Part shown: one piece after another, positions 5,923 through 7,697 of the stretch
Position numbering within the stretch: the stretch's first letter is position 1
How the letters are laid out: every line of letters begins with the position of its first letter
Origin: Alphaproteobacteria bacterium
Lineage (GTDB): Bacteria; Pseudomonadota; Alphaproteobacteria; ATCC43930; CGMCC-115725
Assembly: GCA_030040495.1 (NCBI GenBank)
Contig: JASHTP010000546.1
Coordinates: forward strand, 1-7,697
DNA: 7,697 nt
Reading direction: 5' to 3'
Made by a program: the position numbers and the translations under genes
The notes under the pieces: model-generated
The model's input: the letters and a program-made list of their open reading frames with translations, nothing else
The model's database searches: none
What the model was told of the DNA's origin: nothing

Positions 5923-6840
5923 ATGCTGGTGGTCGTGGCGCTCGGCGGCAACGCGCTCCTGCGCCGCGGCGAGCCGCTCGAGGCGGCGGTGCAGCGCCGC
6001 AACCTGCTCGCCGCGGTGGCGCGCTCGATCGGCCCGCTGGCCCGCACCCATGAGGTGGTCATCACCCACGGCAACGGGCCGCAGATCGGGCTGCTGGCGC
6101 TGCAGGCGGCTTCCTACCGGCCGCTGCGCCCCGATCCGCTCGACGTGCTCGGCGCCGAAAGCGAAGGCATGATCGGCTATCTCATCGAGCAGGCGCTGGC
6201 CGGCGAGCTGCCGGGGCACGAGCTCGCGACCTTGCTGACGCAGGTCGAGGTCGATCCGGCCGATCCCGCCTTCGCCGCACCGACCAAGCCGATCGGCCCG
6301 ACCTATGGCGCGGCCGAGGCGGAGCGGCTGGCGCGCGAGACCGGCTGGCGCTTCCTGCAGGATGGCGCCGGCTGGCGCCGCGCCGTGCCCTCGCCGATGC
6401 CGCAGCGGATCCGCGAGATCAACGCCATAAGGCTGCTGGTGCGCGGCGGCGCCACGGTGATCTGCGCCGGCGGCGGCGGCATCCCGGTGGCGGTCGGCGC
6501 CGACGGCTCGCTCAGCGGCGTCGAGGCGGTCATCGACAAGGACCATTCGGCGGCGCTGCTCGCCGAGGAGCTCGGCGCCGACGCGCTGCTGCTGCTGACC
6601 GACGTGCCGGCGGTGTGGACGCGCTGGCCGATGTCGGAAGGCGTGCCGATCGGCCATATCAGCGTCGCGGCGCTGCGCCGCTTCACCTTTGCGCCCGGCT
6701 CGATGGCGCCGAAAGTGGCGGCCGCCTGCCGTTTCGCCGAGCGCACCGGGCGCCTGGCCGCGATCGGCGCTCTCGACGATGCCGAGGCGATGCTCGCCGG
6801 CACCGCCGGTACCATCCTGGGCGGCGGCGCCGGCGGCTGA
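5923..6840 (+). CDS. arcC: Carbamate kinase
   Basis: Carbamate kinase (amino-acid kinase fold) converts carbamoyl phosphate and ADP to ATP, ammonia and CO2 in arginine, agmatine or ureide breakdown, and usually works in the ATP-making direction. The 305-residue protein is close to the family's usual 310. It shows VALGGNALL (5-13), THGNGPQIG (48-56), LDVLGAESEGMIGYLI (73-88), PTKPIGPTY (120-128) with Lys122, GWRRAVPSP (150-158), the GGGGIPV loop (183-189), VIDKDHSAALLAEELGAD (203-220), LTDVP, and FAPGSMAPK (256-264). All the family's main motifs are present, so it should be active. The ATG follows the NTPase stop by 5 nt, with AAGG eight bases upstream. No arginine deiminase or carbamoyltransferase gene lies in the window, so the source of carbamoyl phosphate is unknown; the neighbouring decarboxylase and NTPase are the only visible partners. 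Confidence 0.96.
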   Translation: MLVVVALGGNALLRRGEPLEAAVQRRNLLAAVARSIGPLARTHEVVITHGNGPQIGLLALQAASYRPLRPDPLDVLGAESEGMIGYLIEQALAGELPGHELATLLTQVEVDPADPAFAAPTKPIGPTYGAAEAERLARETGWRFLQDGAGWRRAVPSPMPQRIREINAIRLLVRGGATVICAGGGGIPVAVGADGSLSGVEAVIDKDHSAALLAEELGADALLLLTDVPAVWTRWPMSEGVPIGHISVAALRRFTFAPGSMAPKVAAACRFAERTGRLAAIGALDDAEAMLAGTAGTILGGGAGG

Positions 6841-6856
6841 CCGCCGCGCCGCGACA

Positions 6857-6870
6857 TTGAGCCAGATCAA
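6857..6870 (+). promoter_or_regulatory. FNR/FixK-type operator upstream of the phasin gene
   Basis: TTGAGCCAGATCAA fits TTGAT-N4-ATCAA at nine of ten half-site positions and has the exact TTGA-N6-TCAA pattern. It lies 61 nt upstream of the phasin ATG, the same distance as the box upstream of E1 alpha, and predicts a class II start near 6905, giving a leader of about 27 nt. It gives the phasin and following hydrolase a promoter of their own, separate from the carbamate kinase operon. Confidence 0.75.
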
Positions 6871-6892
6871 AGCGTCGGGCGCCGCGTGGTAC

Positions 6893-6898
6893 TCTTAT
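6893..6898 (+). promoter_or_regulatory. Putative -10 element of the phasin promoter
   Basis: TCTTAT keeps four of the six TATAAT positions (T1, T3, A5, T6). It begins 29.5 bp from the centre of the FNR/FixK-type box, the class II distance. It sits in one of the few AT-rich patches of this gap. Confidence 0.5.
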
Positions 6899-6918
6899 GG
6901 TTGCGTCCGTCCTAAGTG

Positions 6919-6925
6919 AAGGAGG
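6919..6925 (+). promoter_or_regulatory. Strong ribosome-binding site of the phasin gene
   Basis: AAGGAGG is a near-perfect Shine-Dalgarno sequence 6 nt before the ATG at 6932. It is the strongest such site in the window and fits a protein that is normally made in large amounts. Confidence 0.75.
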
Positions 6926-6931
6926 AGCAGC

Positions 6932-7303
6932 ATGACCGAGACATTGCCGCCGCGGCCGCAGCGCAAGCCGAAAGCAGCGCCGCCGCCCGCCGAAATCGGC
7001 CAAAGCCCGGCCTTCGAGGCGAGCCAGCACGCCTGGGAGCACTGGCTCAACAGCCTGACCGAGCTGTCGCGCGAGATCGTCCAGTTCACTCAGCACCGGC
7101 TGCAGGAGGACACCGAAGCCTGGATGCGGTTCGCCGCTTGCCGCAGCCCCGACGAGGCATTCGCCTGTCAGCAGCGCTTCACCGAGGCCGCCATGAAAGA
7201 GTATTTCGACGAGGCAACTCGGCTGTCCCAGCTGATCGTCGGCATGGCGAGCTGGAACGTGACCGCCGCATCGCCGGGGAGCGGCCCTTCCGCCCAGGCC
7301 TGA
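6932..7303 (+). CDS. Phasin family protein (polyhydroxyalkanoate granule-associated)
   Basis: Phasins are small amphipathic helical proteins that coat polyhydroxyalkanoate granules and control their number and size. This one has 123 residues: a basic, proline-rich head (about 1-22), a mostly helical core (about 27-108), and a short flexible tail. The core resembles phasin_2-type proteins: LTELSREIVQFTQHRLQED, then a FAACRSPDEAFACQQRF turn, then a second helix AAMKEYFDEATRLSQLIVGMA. The family's usual phrase of cysteine-arginine-serine-proline followed by an acidic residue is present at 70-74. No signal peptide or membrane helix is seen. It has its own FNR/FixK-type box and a strong ribosome-binding site, and is followed by a hydrolase gene. 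No polyhydroxyalkanoate synthase lies in the window, so granule binding is inferred from the family; some phasin-like proteins act in stress protection without granules. Confidence 0.85.
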   Translation: MTETLPPRPQRKPKAAPPPAEIGQSPAFEASQHAWEHWLNSLTELSREIVQFTQHRLQEDTEAWMRFAACRSPDEAFACQQRFTEAAMKEYFDEATRLSQLIVGMASWNVTAASPGSGPSAQA

Positions 7304-7305
7304 CT

Positions 7306-7320
7306 GCGGCCGCAGGCCGC
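7306..7320 (+). other. Intercistronic GC hairpin between phasin and hydrolase
   Basis: A perfect 6-bp all-GC stem, GCGGCC / GGCCGC, with a GCA loop starts 2 nt after the phasin stop codon. It lies just upstream of the hydrolase ribosome-binding site AAAGGAG (7323-7329). No T-run follows, so it is not a standard terminator. It may shield the phasin mRNA 3' end or lower expression of the hydrolase relative to the phasin. Confidence 0.4.
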
Positions 7321-7338
7321 GCAAAGGAGCGCAAGACC

Positions 7339-7697
7339 ATGGCCGGACTCGCCGATCCCGGCCCGAGCCGCACTGTCGCCATCTCGCCCCTGGGGCTCGA
7401 TGGCGCGCTGGGCCTGCCCGCCGGCAAGGCGGCCGGGATCGTCCTCTTCGCCCATGGCAGCGGCAGCAGCCGCTTCAGCCCGCGCAACGCCGCGGTGGCC
7501 GCCGAGCTCCGTCGCGCCGGCTTCGCCACTTTGCTCTTCGACCTCTTGAGCGAGGCGGAGGCGGCGGATCGGGCCAACGTCTTCGACATCGCGCTGCTCG
7601 CCGAGCGGCTGGTGCTGGCGACGCGCTGGGCGCAGAGCGCCGCGCCGACCCAGGGCCTGGCGATCGGCTATTTCGGCGCCAGCACCGGCGCCGCCGC
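7339..7697 (+). CDS. Dienelactone hydrolase-like alpha/beta hydrolase, N-terminal part
   Basis: The reading frame is open to the window edge, giving 119 residues of an alpha/beta-hydrolase-fold protein. It begins after AAAGGAG with a 9-nt spacer. The strand AGIVLFAHGSGSSRFSPRN holds the HGSGSS oxyanion-hole loop near residues 39-44; RAGFATLLFDLL is the next strand; and GYFGASTGAA contains the nucleophile elbow G-A-S-T-G with Ser115. The catalytic acid and histidine would lie beyond the edge. The family includes dienelactone hydrolases and small esterases; in some bacteria such a domain is fused to a phosphoribosyltransferase, but any fusion here cannot be judged. The substrate is unknown. It probably shares the phasin transcript, so a role in storage or stress metabolism is plausible, but only from context. 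Confidence 0.88.
   Translation, partial: MAGLADPGPSRTVAISPLGLDGALGLPAGKAAGIVLFAHGSGSSRFSPRNAAVAAELRRAGFATLLFDLLSEAEAADRANVFDIALLAERLVLATRWAQSAAPTQGLAIGYFGASTGAA

Noticed and set aside
6831..6846. Hairpin CGGCGG-CTGA-CCGCCG at the carbamate kinase stop codon, considered as a terminator
   Set aside because: The stem is perfect, but there is no following T-run and such GC repeats are frequent at alanine/glycine codons. A factor-dependent or no terminator is equally likely.
4544..6870. Long minus-strand frames (4544-5680 and 5836-6870) opposite the NTPase and carbamate kinase
   Set aside because: They are antisense shadows of strongly conserved genes and have no family-like motif.

Overview
The window is very GC-rich DNA. 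Its gene content, codon use (third positions are mostly G or C) and TTGA-N6-TCAA operator sites suggest an alphaproteobacterium able to live at low oxygen and probably to store polyhydroxyalkanoate. I cannot name the genus from sequence alone. No rRNA, tRNA, insertion sequence or CRISPR array was found.

Layout. (1) Positions 1-2405, minus strand: a 2-oxoacid dehydrogenase operon, E1 alpha (1308-2405), E1 beta (322-1302) and the lipoyl-domain end of E2 (1-325, cut by the window edge). The genes overlap or nearly touch. E1 alpha most resembles the Bacillus PdhA type of pyruvate dehydrogenase. (2) 2476-3264, minus strand: an orphan primase-polymerase (Prim-Pol plus PriCT-1) with no other replication or phage gene beside it. 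(3) 3406-6840, plus strand: a tight three-gene cassette of an alanine-racemase-fold PLP decarboxylase (ornithine-decarboxylase-like), a P-loop NTPase of the cyclic 2,3-diphosphoglycerate synthetase-like family, and a carbamate kinase. (4) 6932-7697, plus strand: a phasin and the start of a dienelactone-hydrolase-like alpha/beta hydrolase, with a GC hairpin between them.

The most striking regulatory signal is that the three gaps driving these operons (upstream of E1 alpha, of the decarboxylase and of the phasin) each hold one FNR/FixK-type box with the exact pattern TTGA-N6-TCAA. In each case a -10-like hexamer lies where a class II FNR promoter would place it, and the implied leader is about 21-27 nt before a start codon with a Shine-Dalgarno sequence. 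I infer one low-oxygen regulon that joins acetyl-CoA supply (2-oxoacid dehydrogenase), ATP from carbamoyl phosphate (carbamate kinase) with an amino-acid decarboxylase and an uncharacterised NTPase, and carbon-storage granules (phasin).

The best candidate for an undescribed system is the decarboxylase / cDPG-synthetase-like NTPase / carbamate kinase cassette. Its parts are recognisable, but the pathway they form together is not one I can name.
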